This document shows, piece by piece, positions 22,590 to 34,776 of a stretch of 64,000 nucleotides of DNA (position 1 is the first letter of the stretch; each line of letters begins with the position of its first letter). Made by a program: the position numbers and the translations under genes. This DNA comes from Pyricularia pennisetigena (Eukaryota > Ascomycota > Sordariomycetes > Magnaporthales > Pyriculariaceae): contig NC_043742.1 in assembly GCF_004337985.1 (NCBI RefSeq), positions 620,001-684,000 of the forward strand. The letters are read 5' to 3'. Under the pieces are notes generated by a model. That model had not been told where the DNA came from and did not search any database. It was given only the letters and a program-made list of their open reading frames with translations.

Positions 22590-23122
22590 TGCTTAAGGGC
22601 TTTTGGAATACATTATTGGGGTGAATTCCTTTATAATTAACAAACAACAATAAAAACTTATATTATTGGACAAAATTACATAAAATAAACGCAGAAACCG
22701 GTACCCAGGTTGACGACAAGCGCCATAATGGGGTACGAGCCCTTTTCGACAGTATATGGTCGAAGTTTCAACTACTTTTATCAACATGGGAATGAATTAA
22801 CGTGGAATTTCTATACGAAGCCTCCCACGAACCCTCCCACGAACTCCCGGAAAGCCCAGATAAAATATTAGTAATTCGGCCAAAAATAAGGATTTTTAAC
22901 GTATTTAACCGATTTAGGGAGGACGAATGCGGACAAACACTATTAACCTCGTACCAAAAAGATTTCAAAGGATAAATTGGACACTATTTTATAACCTGAA
23001 ATCCTTTATTTTAAAAAGCTTTCAAAAAATATTTCGAATTTTTCAAAATTATTTTACCGGGGAAAAGAAATGGAAAAACGGTTAACGATTTACGAACAGG
23101 TAAGTTAGAATTACATATTACG
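22590..23122 (+). pseudogene. Copia-1A gag, 5' part
   Basis: Corresponds to the better preserved Copia-1B gag at 50090-50480 (for example, the FNRFREDE block at about 22907 matches 50378-50401). Stops are present. It is broken at 23123 by the Gypsy insertion and continues at 32227. Confidence 0.7.
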
Positions 23123-23569
23123 ATTGAGGTATCGGATTACCTGTTCTTAGGGTAAAGTACAAGGGGTTAAAGCAACTGAACGTCTTAACTGGGTAACTGG
23201 GGTTTTTAATGACTGGGGTGAAATTATAATCGTTTTCAAATAAGTATTGAGGTTAATTAAGGTTTAATTGCTGCTTAACAATCCCCAAGTCAAATCTATC
23301 CACATAATAATATATATGTTTTATATAATCCGTTATCCTGAACGTAATATGTGTAATATACTCCATAACCAGCATATTATTTGTTCTCCTATAATTAATA
23401 TATAATATATCCATTATATCGTTTTTTGGCGGTCACGCGGGGTTACGTAATCCACTTGTTATATAATCTTATTTCCTATCGGTCGGTGTTTTCTTTAGTC
23501 GAATATCGTTAAAAAGGGTGTAACCCCGCCAGGCTTTATTAGTACCGGCCCAATTATTTAATTGTAACA
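23123..23569 (-). repeat. Gypsy-1 3' LTR (left side on plus strand)
   Basis: Shares TATCGG, AACTGGGTAACTGG and CCTATCGGTCGGTGT-type landmarks with the LTR at 31775-32221 over 447 bp. Its right edge GTAACA is TGTTAC in element orientation. The left edge could be shifted by about 2 bp. Confidence 0.85.
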
Positions 23570-25170
23570 TTAAATTTCCTTTCCTTTAACCCAATCCCTT
23601 TAACTTTAAATAATGCATACTCCCCAAATCCTTGTTTTTATTTTTAAATTCCTTCCTTGCTAATTGTTCTACACCATATTCGGTCCCGTAATCAAATCTC
23701 GTGGCCGTACGTCCACCGTTCGTCGTAACGATTGGCTTTTCATGTTTTTTTTTCGGTGGTCGAAATGCCTTTTTATTCTGCTTATAAATCGCAGGGGATT
23801 GCGAAATACGCTACATCGCCCGGGGATTTTTTCGCTGTATCGAATATATTCGCCAGGGTCGCTCGCAATGCAATATTATAGGTATCTCCCGAAAATAGCT
23901 GCATAAAATCGCGGCTTAACATTTAAAATTTAAATTTAAACTGGAAACGGCAGAAAAAAAAGGTTTTCGTTTGCGTGAACAAAAAAAATATGGTTTAAAC
24001 AAATACCAAAAACAGTTCGTCTTAATATCGACAATTTGAAGGAATTGGATCGAATGGAGCGTAAAAAAGTAAAATAGGAGGAACGGCGGGGATCGGCCGA
24101 AATTTTACCAAAAATATTTTTGGAATCGCTTTTTTGGATTTCAATTCTGCTTCGGATTCGATATTCCCAATAAATCCTTTAAATGCTTTTTTATTGAATA
24201 AAGTAAATATTTTTACACAATATTTAATTGCTAAACTATTTAATTCGTGTATTCTAATTTATTGTATATATTCATCGTTTTTTCCTAAGTTCGTTTTGTA
24301 ATATAATTTAGAACTCTGGTCGATTTTTAGCTTTTGGGAATGGTAAATGGTGCTTTTTTAGGTCGTCCTTTTTTGGCTAATTTGCTTGCAAATTCAACTT
24401 TTAATGATATTGGCGGAATAATTCCTTGCAATTTTAAGGTGGTTAAAGGGCTCCCAAATATTATTTTCGTATCCATAGTTTCCCTATTTAAGGAAATATT
24501 TTATTTTGCCGTAGTTACGTTTGTGGTTCAGTATTCGTTCGACGTCGTACGTTTTTTTACGTCGATTTCCATTGTCTTTTATATATTAATACCGTGCGAT
24601 ACTGGTTCCAATAATAAGACGTGGAACGTTGGGTAGACTTTTATAGTTTGTGGTAATAATAGTTTGTAATCAGTTTCGCTAATTCTTTTACTAATTTTAA
24701 AAAGTCCAACTCTTTTGAAATTAAATTTGCTATTTCGTCGCTGTATGTTTATATTACGTCGAATAAAATAAGGGCTATCTCCCTTTTGGAAAAATAATCC
24801 TTTTATCCGATATTAATTATTGTATTGAATCATTTTTGCTCGTATAAATTTCAATTTTTACTGTAATTCTTAATGGAATTTTCGTAATTCGTTTACTTGT
24901 TTATCGGTTCGTGGGGCCGTAATCGTGGTTCTAAATTCTCCATATACGGTAGAATTAAATCCGTAACCGGTATAGAACGGGGTTTTTTCAATATTTTCAT
25001 TTTTTAAATTATTATATACGAACTGTACCGTGGGTAACAACTGTTACCCAACTATTCTGTTTATAGTTTACATAATATTTTAGGTATTGTTTTAATATTT
25101 GTTTGGTTCGTTTTATTTATCCGTGCGTTTGTGGATGGAATATTATAAATAACTTGTGGTCGGTTGCTAG

Positions 25171-25422
25171 CTATTCCATTATCAATTTCCAGAATTTTGA
25201 TTTAAAAAGCTTATTTTTATTCATAAAAACACTCTCTGGAAGCCCGTGGTAGCTAACAATTATTTGTAATAATGTGTAGGCGATTTTTTCGGCGTCATTA
25301 TTTTTTTTATTAAGTAGGAAATAGGCGTATTTCGTAAATTCATCCACTACAACTAATATATTATCGTATTTAATTTTTATAAGTCGCTTTTCATAAGGTG
25401 GTAATTTAACGATAAAATCCAT
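25171..25422 (-). pseudogene. Gypsy-1 integrase core fragment
   Basis: An 83-codon minus-strand frame beginning MDFIVKLPP, with YDNILVVVDEFTKYAYF and VSYHGLPESVFMNKNKLFKS. This is the Ty3/gypsy rve integrase core. The block usually reading SDRD before KLF now reads MNKN, so the second catalytic aspartate is lost. The HHCC zinc-finger region lies further upstream on the same strand (about 25480-25650). It is degraded by RIP. Confidence 0.85.
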
Positions 25423-25786
25423 TAAAATGGTTTGCCAGGCTTTATTAGGGGTTGGTAAAGGCTGTAAAAGCCCATAAGGTTGTTGTTTTGCGAATTTGCT
25501 TTTTGCGCAAAATTCGCAATTTGTAATGGCTTGTCGTACTTTTTATCGTATTCCTTTAAAATGATGTTACTGTTTTAACCGTTTCCAAATTTTGGAAGTT
25601 CTTTGGTGTCCGTGGGCTTTACTTTCGTGAGTTTTCCGTATTTCCTTTGACATAATTACCGTATTGGTCGTTATAAGGCTTCGGTAAATTGGTAAAAGAT
25701 TTCCGTTGTCGTTTACTGTAGAAGTCTTTCGTATTTCCTCGGGTATTATGTTTTCGTAATTTGGTTTTTTGGTAAAGGCGTCGGCC

Positions 25787-26050
25787 CTACCGTTTTTTAT
25801 TTTTTTGATGAATAATCCTAAAATGGAATTTTAATAGGAATGTTGCACATTTAATTTGTCGCTTATTCAATACTTTATTGGTGGTAAAATGGGTTAAACG
25901 TTTGTAATCCGCGTAAATGACTATTTTGTATTTAATTCCGGATAATTGTGGTTTCCATTTTTCAAATACTGGGATAATAATTATAAGTTTTTTGTCGTGG
26001 ATTTGGTAGTTGAATTCTGGTTTATATAGTTCTTGTAAAGAAAAGCGCAA
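25787..26050 (-). pseudogene. Gypsy-1 RNase H fragment
   Basis: An 87-codon frame with FNYQIHDKKLIIIIPVFEKW, YADYKRLTHFTTNKVLNKRQ and FHFRIIHQKN. It matches the gypsy RNase H pattern NYEIYDKELLAIV, TDHKNL, LNRRQ. The conserved Glu of DKEL is Lys and the TDHKNL aspartate reads ADYKRL, so it is inactive. It is followed by integrase on the same strand. Confidence 0.85.
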
Positions 26051-26089
26051 AAATGCAGTCGTTTTTTTCGTTTCGTTGGTTAAATTATC

Positions 26090-27000
26090 CTCCGATTGCT
26101 TAATTGGTTACGTCGGCTTGTATTCTAAAAGGTTTTATTAAATTTATTAGTTTGAAAATTGGTTTTCGTACTATTGCATTTCGTAATTGTTCGAAAGCCT
26201 ATCATATTTATTCTGTCCATTGGAATTTTGAACCCTTTTTGGTTATATTGGTCAATGGGGTGGCGATCGCGCCGTAATCTTTAATAGATTGTCTATACAA
26301 TTTCACAAATCCGAGGAATACCCGAGCATTTTTTATGTTTTATAATTGGGGCCATTCCTTTACTATTTGGATTTTCAATCTTTCCATCCTAATTTTTCCC
26401 GAGGCAATAATATATCCTGGGAAATTAATTTATTTGTTATAGAAAATGCATTTTTCGGGTTTAAAGCAAAATTTAGCGTTCTGTAGCTCTTATAACATTA
26501 TGTAAACGTGTTTTTTATGTTTTTCCAACGCTTTGGAAAAATTAAGGATATCATCCAGGTAAATAACGATAAAAATGTTTAAACATTCCCTAAAAACGTG
26601 GTTAATTATAATTTGGAAAGTTGCGGGGGCGTCGGTAAAACCGAAAGGCATTACCAGGTATTCGTAATATCCTCGTTTAGTGCGAATTGCTGTTTTCGAC
26701 TACCCACTTTTCTTAAAGCGATTAGATTATATATTATTTCAAGGTTTAATATCTTAAATTAGTATATTTAATATAATTCATTTCACAGTTTTTCTATTAG
26801 TGGGAGCGGGTAACAATTTTTTATTTTAACGTCTTTTAATTGTTTGTAATCCACACATAATCCTTGTTTTCCGTTCTTTTTAATACTTAAAGGACTGTGT
26901 ATTTTATTGCTAATATCGATAATTCAATATAACTGTTTTTAAGAATTTTTACAAAGTATTTGTTTAAGATTTCCATTTATATCGGATTTAAACCGTGCAT
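26090..27000 (-). pseudogene. Gypsy-1 reverse transcriptase remnant
   Basis: Read through stops on the minus strand, it gives MPFGLTDAPATFQ (about 26610-26650) and VIYLDDILNFSK (about 26535-26570), the standard Ty3/gypsy RT fingers/palm motifs with the YLDD catalytic pair still readable, then FCFKPEKC and FLGFVKLYRQ. Stops and frameshifts elsewhere kill it. Confidence 0.85.
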
Positions 27001-28559
27001 TTTATGGATTTTCGGATGGATTCGTCCTTTAAAAGTATTTTATGGTCAAACGGGCAATGCTCGGGTAATCCTATCTCGAATCTTTGGCTAAATAATCGTA
27101 TACAAACCTGGTATTCTTTTAAAATTTTGCCGTTTTTGGTCTGTTCCTTTGTAGTTGGTATTATATAATTGGATCGGTTGTGGCCTGTAAATAGTCGTTT
27201 TTTGTCCGATATTAGATCCGGGGTTAGTCGTCCTTCCTATAAATACGGCACTTATTTTATATGGTCTTTCCATACCCCATATTTCTTATACAGACCCTAT
27301 TATACTGGAAATTGTTTAATAATTAAATGTTTTTCCCATTGGATTTGACTGGTAATTTCATTCATCCTGGGGTTGCTTTTTTTTCAAACCAAAAAATTGT
27401 TTAAATTATATTTTTATTCCATATTTCCGTAATATCTAGAATAATTTATTTTTTTGGTCCATGGTTTTCGACTTAAAGATGTATGGTGTCTGTTTCGACG
27501 GTACCGTTCCCGTATAAAATCGCCATTCTTTTTACGGTTTGCTCTCGATATAGTCTTTTTTTTATTACCAAAATATCCGTCGTTTTTTCACGATCTTTGG
27601 GGAAATATAATTGTTTTACGTTCCGCTATTAAGGACCGTTTGTATAGGTTTTCAATTAAATCGTATACTAAGGAATATATATTTATGTATTACCTTCGTG
27701 GCCTACATAGCGTTTGCGGTTTTTTTTGCGTTTTCATTTTTGCCGTTGGGTGCCCTTTACCGTCTGGCCATTTTAATTTCTTGACTTACTGGACGCGCGT
27801 CGTGGGTCCTTTTTTTGTTTCGAGGCGTATAACTGTTTCTAATTTGAATTTAATCGAATGGGTGTTTTATTGGTGTGGGTATTTTTCGTACGTTTATGGG
27901 TATTTTATTGTCCTTTACGCTGGGGATCCACACGATTCTGGCTATCAGTAGGGGTCCTGGTTATCGTCATTTTATTTCGCATTATACCTGTATTTGGGTT
28001 AACATATATATTTTGCAAATATTTCGGGTGCATCCGTACCGTGGAAATTGTCTTTGGTTGCAGCATGCCATGGGGTAATCGTCAGAGGCGGTGAAAATTA
28101 CCGCTGGTTCGGTATTAAATCTCATCTTAATTTCCCAACTGGGTAAATCGGTGGGGTAATGTATTTCGTAAATATTTGTTATTTTACGTCTTCGCAAAAA
28201 GAAATCGTGGACTATTTTCCTGTTAAAATACAGTTCACAATTATTTCGAAAACATTTTACCCAAAAAACTTTTTTGTGCTTGGGATGCTTGGTATCCAAA
28301 ATCGGGTGGTCTCCGAAAATTAAATTAATTGGTTCTATATGGTTTTATATTTATATTCGAAATAACATTCCGGGGAATTGCATTAATTGGTAGTTTTGGT
28401 ATAAATCGATCAATTTCTTTTGGTATATATGAAAATTGCTTTGCTTTATTGCATTGTATGGGTTGAACGGTATAACTTTTTTTTCGTTAAAATCGGTTTT
28501 TAATTTATTATTGGATTCGTTTGCTGGGGTTTGTTCAATTATTCGGATGCGGTAAACTT

Positions 28560-29558
28560 ATCCCATTATTTCTAGTGTTAATTTTTTTAAAATCTCTCAT
28601 TCCGCAGGTTCGGGTAATTTGGCGTTTTGATTATATGATTCGGTTAATGGTCTGGTTTTAATTAATACGCGGTCTCCTATTGCTAAAATCCGGATATTTT
28701 TCGGTTTTTGCGGGTATAATCCTGCATCCGTTTTCGCGCTATAATAGGTTATACAACTGTCGTCGTAACATATAATCCAGTTTATTAGGCTATATTAATC
28801 CGGTTATATCGGTTGGTATTTAATGGCGTTTAATCCCCGTAATTCCCTGAAATCGGGGATATTGTTTTAATACCTAACTACGAAATCGGGATATAGGTTT
28901 GGAAAATTCCTGGGACAAAAGTTGGCGATATATCCCGGTTTATCACATTTAAAATATTTACCGTTTTTAAAGTTTATGCGAAAGTTTTTATATCATATCG
29001 CGTTAAAATTTATAAGTCCGTTATATATTCCTCAGGAAATATTCTACTGGCGAAACGGTTCAAGGTATTAATATTTGCGTCCTATATTAATTTGTCACAA
29101 AGTTGGGCCCTAAACGCCCCGTTTTTCTCGTCGTTCCAATTTTCGTTTATAAAATCGGTTATTAATTTTAATTTTTAGCTTTCCGTACTCGGTTAAAATG
29201 TCGGGTCGTTTTTTTTTAACAAGTTCGTTTTTAATTTGTTTTCTAAACTTTGCATAAAAACGCGCTATTAGGGTTTCAGGGCCCTATAATAATTTGGCGG
29301 TAATTTGTCGAGACTCACTAGTTTATTTGGATACCCATTTAGTTTAAGTAAGGCGCACCAGTTTATATTTGACCATACGATCCTCGTTTGGGTTACCGAA
29401 TGCTCCCCTAAAATATTTTTCGAAATTTTCGTAATCGTCGAAAATGCGATTGATTTTAATTTTACGGTTTTTTCCTTATCGTGGTCCAAATAATTTCGTA
29501 GGGTTAATTAGAACCAGGCCAACGTATCGTTTTTTAACAGCGAAACTGCGTAAATAAC
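28560..29558 (-). pseudogene. Gypsy-1 gag-like region (degraded)
   Basis: The 73-codon frame 29268-29489 and downstream pieces (for example, WNDEKNGAFRAQLCDKLI near 29100-29150) lie in the gag position of Gypsy-1. The second half resembles retroelement capsid. No zinc knuckle with all cysteines was found. CLE-5 interrupts the element just upstream. Confidence 0.55.
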
Positions 29559-29989
29559 TAGTCTCAGGGCTCATCCCTGAAGCCCAGAGCTCCACAATTG
29601 ATCCACGTCGCTCCACTTCGTGGCTCAATTGCGGTTTTGCAATGTACCTGTGGGTCCATCCAAAGAACGCTCTCGTTCAGGTTTGAGGACAATTTGTCGA
29701 TTTTCGCCGTTTGTGGCGGTATTTTTGGCCTTTTTTCGACCGACACTCCTTTATTATTCCACAACCACGCAAAAATTTGAAAAAAAATATCGTCGAAAAT
29801 AGCGTTTGATACCGCTATTAGCAGCGATTTGATTTATTTCTTTACCTATTATAATGGCCGAATTGGATACCACCTGCCCTTAATCCGTTCATGGCGGTAC
29901 TGTTTTTTCGATTTTTTTTTCGATTTTCGATTTTTTAAAATATTATTCTTAATTTTTGACCAAATTTTATAATTCTCGCACGTGGAGGG

Positions 29990-30023
<34 letters not shown>

Positions 30024-31423
30024 TTAGAATGAATTTTGGTGCATATGTCATATTATATAAGCAGTTAAATGAGCGGATAGGCAAAGTATATATTTTTTTA
30101 TCTATGATTTACAATTGAAACTCGTTTATATTTCTACCAATTTTAACGATAATAAAACCAAAACTTCAGAGACTCGATTACGTATATAAACAAACGTCCA
30201 GCCTCAATCTAACTCATAATATAGGCTCTAGAAGCTGTTTAATAAAAAAGAATGCTAAATGTGCATTTTATAGATCTTTTTGCTTTATTTAATTAATTTT
30301 ATGTTATTTTTGTTTTGCAGCCAAATTTTGTGGTTCTTGCACGTGGGGGGTGGTATATATATATTTAATACAATAATCCATTTTGGTACGTATATCCGAT
30401 TATATAAGCCGTTAAATATGCGGATAGGTAAAGTACATCTAATTTTATATATATTTCACAATCGAAATGCTTTCACATTTTGACCAATTTTGACATTAAT
30501 AAAGCCGAAATTTGAAAAAGCGGATTACGTATATAAACAAACGTCAACGTAAAATCCGATCTATAATACCGGCCCTCTTTATTCTTTTATATAAGAAAAT
30601 GCTAAATTTGTGTTGTTTTTGTATTTTTTGCTTTATTTGGTTAAATAAAATTTATAAAAAAAAGTTAAATTAGATTTTTCAATAAATCAATAGAAAAATG
30701 CATCAATTGAATTCTTTTTCAATCTTACCAATATTTGCGTAAATTATTCAGCTTTTTAACAAATTGTTAGTTAATATAAAAACATCAATAAAACTTTTGG
30801 TTTAATCGATAATTGCCTGCACTTTGCAATATTAGGTCTACTAGGCTATAAATACTGTAATTTAAGTTAGAACTAGTATTATCTACCATTATTCAAAATA
30901 ACAGTTAAATATAAGGAAAAATGACAAACTTTACTCAATATTTTATTATCTTTCCAAATACAGTGGCTATAAAGACGCGGCTGGTATTCAAATACCTAAG
31001 AAACTTCAATAAGTTTAACGCAAAATACTATATATTTTTATGACTTTTATTTATTTTTTTATTCGAATATTTAATTGCATGCTATGGGTATACCATTTTT
31101 TTTTACCATTATAATGCGAATATTTTGTATATACCCGCTATAAACGGGAGAATACCACAGATTAGCCTTATATTAATACAATAATTATTAGCGATATCGC
31201 AATATTAGGTATATTATTAATAATACCGTTATAAACGGCGAAATGCGACAAATTATCGTTGGTACCGCCATGAACGGCGAAATGCGATAAGATGTCCTCA
31301 GACTAGAACGAGCGCGATCTTTTCGGCCAATATAATTGGTCGAAAAGCCATGTGGCTGAAAGGTATATGGAGCGCTCGGTCCCCACTGCGAAGCAGGGGG
31401 GTCTAGTCTGAGCACTGAGACTA
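29559..31423 (+). mobile_element. CLE-5, complete 1865-bp cloverleaf-ended DNA element (reference copy)
   Basis: Ends are TAGTCTCAGGG and AGCACTGAGACTA. Perfect 9-bp target duplications GTAAATAAC lie at 29550-29558 and 31424-31432. The left about 140 bp and right about 155 bp can form nested stems. Just inside each is the shared motif TCTGAGGACA followed by GTCG and GCCGTTTATGGCGGTA-type iterons. The middle holds two tandem units of about 361 bp (29960-30320 and 30321 to about 30660). It encodes no transposase and no long conserved ORF, so it should be non-autonomous. A 9-bp duplication is typical of Mutator-like elements. Inserted in Gypsy-1. Confidence 0.9.
29960..30660 (+). repeat. Internal tandem duplication of CLE-5 (two units of about 361 bp)
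   Basis: Both units start CCAAATTTT and share GCACGTGG, ATTATATAAGC.GTTAAAT, GCGGATAGG.AAAGTA, CAATCGAAA or its variant, and ATTACGTATATAAACAAACG in the same order. The shift between units is 361 bp (29960 to 30321). The shorter copy at 57554-58958 has only one unit. Confidence 0.75.
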
Positions 31424-31774
31424 GTAAATAACCTTATTTACGTTATTATCGAACTTGTTTTTATTAAAATGAAAATCGGCCCGGGTCTTTATAAAATTCC
31501 TTACAGGGTACCTATAATACTATTGTAGGGTAATAGTAAAAAATATTCAATATAATTCCTATTAGTTCGATTAATTTGTTGGGTTATTCGTTCCTGGAAT
31601 TGTCGATTTTCTGTTCAAAACGTCGCGACTATTTAACGCAAAACGTCGGCGCTGGCCGGAGCGTTGGTGGTAAAAGGGGTTTAAAAGGTGGTTTTGTTGG
31701 AAAACATCGTTTCGGCGGTAGTATTCGGTATATTTAAAAATAAAATACTAAATAGGAGCAATTGAATTATTACT

Positions 31775-32221
31775 ATTAAAGTATCGGGTAACCTGTTTTT
31801 TGGGTAAAAAACAGCGGGTTAAGACAATTGAACGTTTTAACTGGGTAACCAGGTTTCTTAATAACTGGGGTAGAATTATAATCGTTTTCAAATAAGTACT
31901 AAGGTTCATTAGAGTTTGATTGCTGCTAAGTAATCCTAACATCGAATCTATTTATATGGTAATATACATGTTTTATATAATCCGTTATCATGAACGTAAT
32001 ATGTATAATATGTTCTATAGCCAGTATATCATTTGTTCTGCTATAATTGATATATAATATATTAATTATATCACTTTTTGGCGCTCACGTGGGGTCACGT
32101 GATTTACTCCTTATATGATCCTGCTTCCTGTCGGTCGGTGTATTCTCTGGTCGAGTGTCGTTAGGAGGGGTATAACCCCGCCTGGCCTCATTGTTACCGG
32201 CCTAACTGTGTGGTCGTAATA
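31775..32221 (-). repeat. Gypsy-1 5' LTR (right side on plus strand)
   Basis: 447 bp, matching 23123-23569 with scattered RIP-type differences. In element orientation it starts TATTACGACC (from TGTTACGACC). A CACGTGGGGTCACGTG palindromic segment (about 32087-32102) is present. Confidence 0.85.
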
Positions 32222-32226
32222 TTACA

Positions 32227-33700
32227 GAATGTTTATATAGGTAATTCCATTCCCTAATAGCCAAAATCTCCAAACGACCGAACTAAAGACCGAAAATATG
32301 GAAAACTGTATTCCAAAAAAGAAAATAAAAAGAGCAATATTAACGGTTTGCAAAAAAGGGGCAATTAAAACTACACCTTCCGCGAATTAAAAAAATTAGG
32401 GTTTTTTTCAAATTACCAAAAGGATAAAATCTTAACGAAAAAAGCCTTACTACGATTTATGGAACAGGATATCAAAATACCAATGCTTTATAATAAATAA
32501 TAGGGGATATAACGAAATAATAAGGAAAAATGCTAAATATTTACGAATATATCCCGCCGTGACAAATCCTAAATAAACTAATAGAATTATACCAACTAAA
32601 GGCGTTTAGTAGCGCGGGGAACAGGATAAAAACATATATAGGGGAATTATACGATATTTTGGACGATAAAGTCAAAGGTTTTATAAATATTTGCAATATA
32701 TTACAAATCCCGTTAGCCCAAATCCATGCATTATTCGTATGAATTTTTACCAAAAGCGTAAAAACGCATTTTTTAAAGTATATAAACAGGCGAATAACGT
32801 TGAAGGAAATATATATAAAGCTTGAAAGACGGTTCAAAGCACCGTTTTTACGCTAAATATATTATTAGGATTGGAGTTTTATCAACTTGGAAAACGTTGA
32901 AATGGAACCCGATTACGAAGGAAACGCGATTCGGAAATTATAAAAATTATATTGAAAAAATTGCAAACTTTGCCTAAAAGCACTGGGGCCTAAATATGCG
33001 GAAAACGACCACCTTATTGCAACGACCCTAAAGATAATCGACACGGAAAAGAATTTCGAACCGTTATTGCCAACCCTGCGACCATTTTCGCGATATTATG
33101 GAACCAAATATTAATTGCTATTAAATTGGAAAAACGATTTGCGGTACATAATACGGTTTTTGCTGACCAAAGATATAAGAAATATAAAGGCCGCAAAAAG
33201 CGAGGTAATAATTATTACCCGCGTTGATAATATAATAAACGATTTGGCCAATCTTTTCAAAATTAAAAATGTTATTTGTGCGGAAAACCGGAAGGTAAAC
33301 CTTTAAACCATATACAGGAAAAAAAACAACGGTGGCGAAAATAGAAAAAGCGAGATGGGACATAGTGAAAAGGAGACTAATGCGGAAACAAACAATTCCT
33401 TACCAAGGGTGAAAACAACGGAAATAAGGAATATAAGGAAGAAGATTCAAACGACGAATTTGGTAACGAAAAACAAATACAAACAATTCGGACGGATATA
33501 CGTCAGCTTATTTTCCAAATTAAAAGATAACGGCATTCCTAACAATCGATGCATTCCGATACAAATTAAACTAAAGCCAAATAGCGTTTTCAAAAGACGA
33601 AAAACCGCAAAAAGGCTTACCGCACCAAATTTCAAATTCACAAAAGTTTAATAAAACTTGGTTTAGACTTATACCGGATATAAGCGCTGCAGCTATATTA
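32227..33700 (+). pseudogene. Copia-1A gag, 3' part
   Basis: Continues the Copia-1 gag after the Gypsy insertion and aligns with 50600-51940 of Copia-1B (for example, GFINICNILQIPLAQIHALF at about 32690-32740 against GFIGICNIFQIQLAQIHALS in Copia-1B). A C..C-type zinc-knuckle region is implied near 33280 but is degraded. No intact frame. Confidence 0.65.
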
Positions 33701-33778
33701 ACGGCCGGTATTAGTTAAATGAAAATATTGCAACGAAAAAAACCGGAAATTTAAATCGATAAATCGAATCCCAATAAA

Positions 33779-34776
33779 ATGAGAATGCGTTTCGGAGCAG
33801 GCGAAGTGATTACCGCTATACGACAAATTATTTTGGACATAGAAATTAATATTATAACGTTCCACGTAGTACTAATTCGGGCACCACTTCTTTTATATAT
33901 AAGCGATGTAAATAAGCTCGGTATATATTTGAATAACACCAACAACGAATTTATAAAGATCGATGGTACGAAAGTGCCAATTTTACGCAAATGGGGGTAC
34001 CCATGGTTTTTCTTGCCCAAATTAGAACCAGGCGGACCGGAAACGTATTTTACAAAAATAAAAAACACGCTAATAACGTTTTTAACCGAAAGAAAGCTGA
34101 AAACGGTTAACGGAAAATTCGGCCACCCTTGAATAAAGCGTTTACGGAGAACGTTACAAAGGGCAGGCCACGAGGTTAACCGAAGTATATTAAAATTAAT
34201 AATCCGTTTTTATCACGATGACCAAATTGAGGGAAACGCACTATAACGTTTTAAATTCATTGTAAAAGACGATTGAAACTCTTACTACGATATCGTGATT
34301 AACGTAATAAATTTGAAATTTAAACTAATTTTACACCTAATCGACGCGGGCACGGTATTCCAGGTTGCACGCTTTTTAAGCAATATAATAGCGAAAAGAA
34401 TATGGGAAATATTGAAAAAATCTTAAATCGATACTTATTTAGGACCACCCGATATTATTATATGAGATTTGAGCATAAATTTTACCGCGGCCGGATTCAA
34501 AGCAAAAACACGATTTTTGGTATAATATGCAAGCAGGTACCAGTCGAGGTATATTGGTTAATAAAAAAGGTCGAACGTTATTATAAACCGTTAGGAAAAG
34601 CGTCCGAAATAAGCAAAGTCGAATGCAAGGAAATAACACCGCAAAACGCATTGAAAATCACGGTGAAAACCGTAAACGATATTATAGGGCCGGACGGCCT
34701 AGTATTTACCCTATGGGCATTCGGGGCAATACCACGTATTACCCACGATTTAGCGCCTTTCAAGAACCAAATATAA
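33779..34776 (+). pseudogene. Copia-1A protease-to-integrase region
   Basis: Frame 33779-34132 ends with the pre-integrase block (FLPKLEPGGPETYFTKIKNT, then GKFGHP), corresponding to the HxxxGH zinc-finger start of copia integrase. Frame 34402-34776 holds the later integrase: PVEVYWLIKKVERYYKPLGK and VKTVNDIIGPDGLVFTLWAF. Between them lie LHLIDAGTVFQVARF and FYRGR. A single polyprotein would read through; stops and frame changes separate the parts. Confidence 0.8.

Larger units (their letters stand above)
23123..32221 (-). mobile_element. Gypsy-1, full-length Ty3/gypsy retrotransposon, degraded
   Basis: About 9.1 kb on the minus strand between two 447-bp LTRs (23123-23569 and 31775-32221). 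The target duplication is TTACG (23118-23122) against TTACA (32222-32226), differing by one RIP-type change. Reading the minus strand, gag-like sequence (about 29500-28600) is followed by RT, RNase H and integrase, the Ty3/gypsy order. CLE-5 (29559-31423) is inserted near the 5' end. Comparison with Copia-1B shows that the two flanks join into continuous Copia-1 gag, confirming the insertion. Confidence 0.88.

Noticed and set aside
24334..24636. 100-aa plus-strand ORF
   Set aside because: Antisense to the 3' part of Gypsy-1; AT-driven hydrophobic composition with no support.
27454..27951. 165-aa plus-strand ORF inside Gypsy-1
   Set aside because: It is the antisense shadow of degraded Gypsy-1 polyprotein sequence; F/Y/V-rich with no motif.
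29993..30021. TA dinucleotide run as a regulatory or telomere-like feature
   Set aside because: Simple microsatellite inside the CLE internal unit; similar runs at 1664-1687 and 40238-40262 are in MITE loops.
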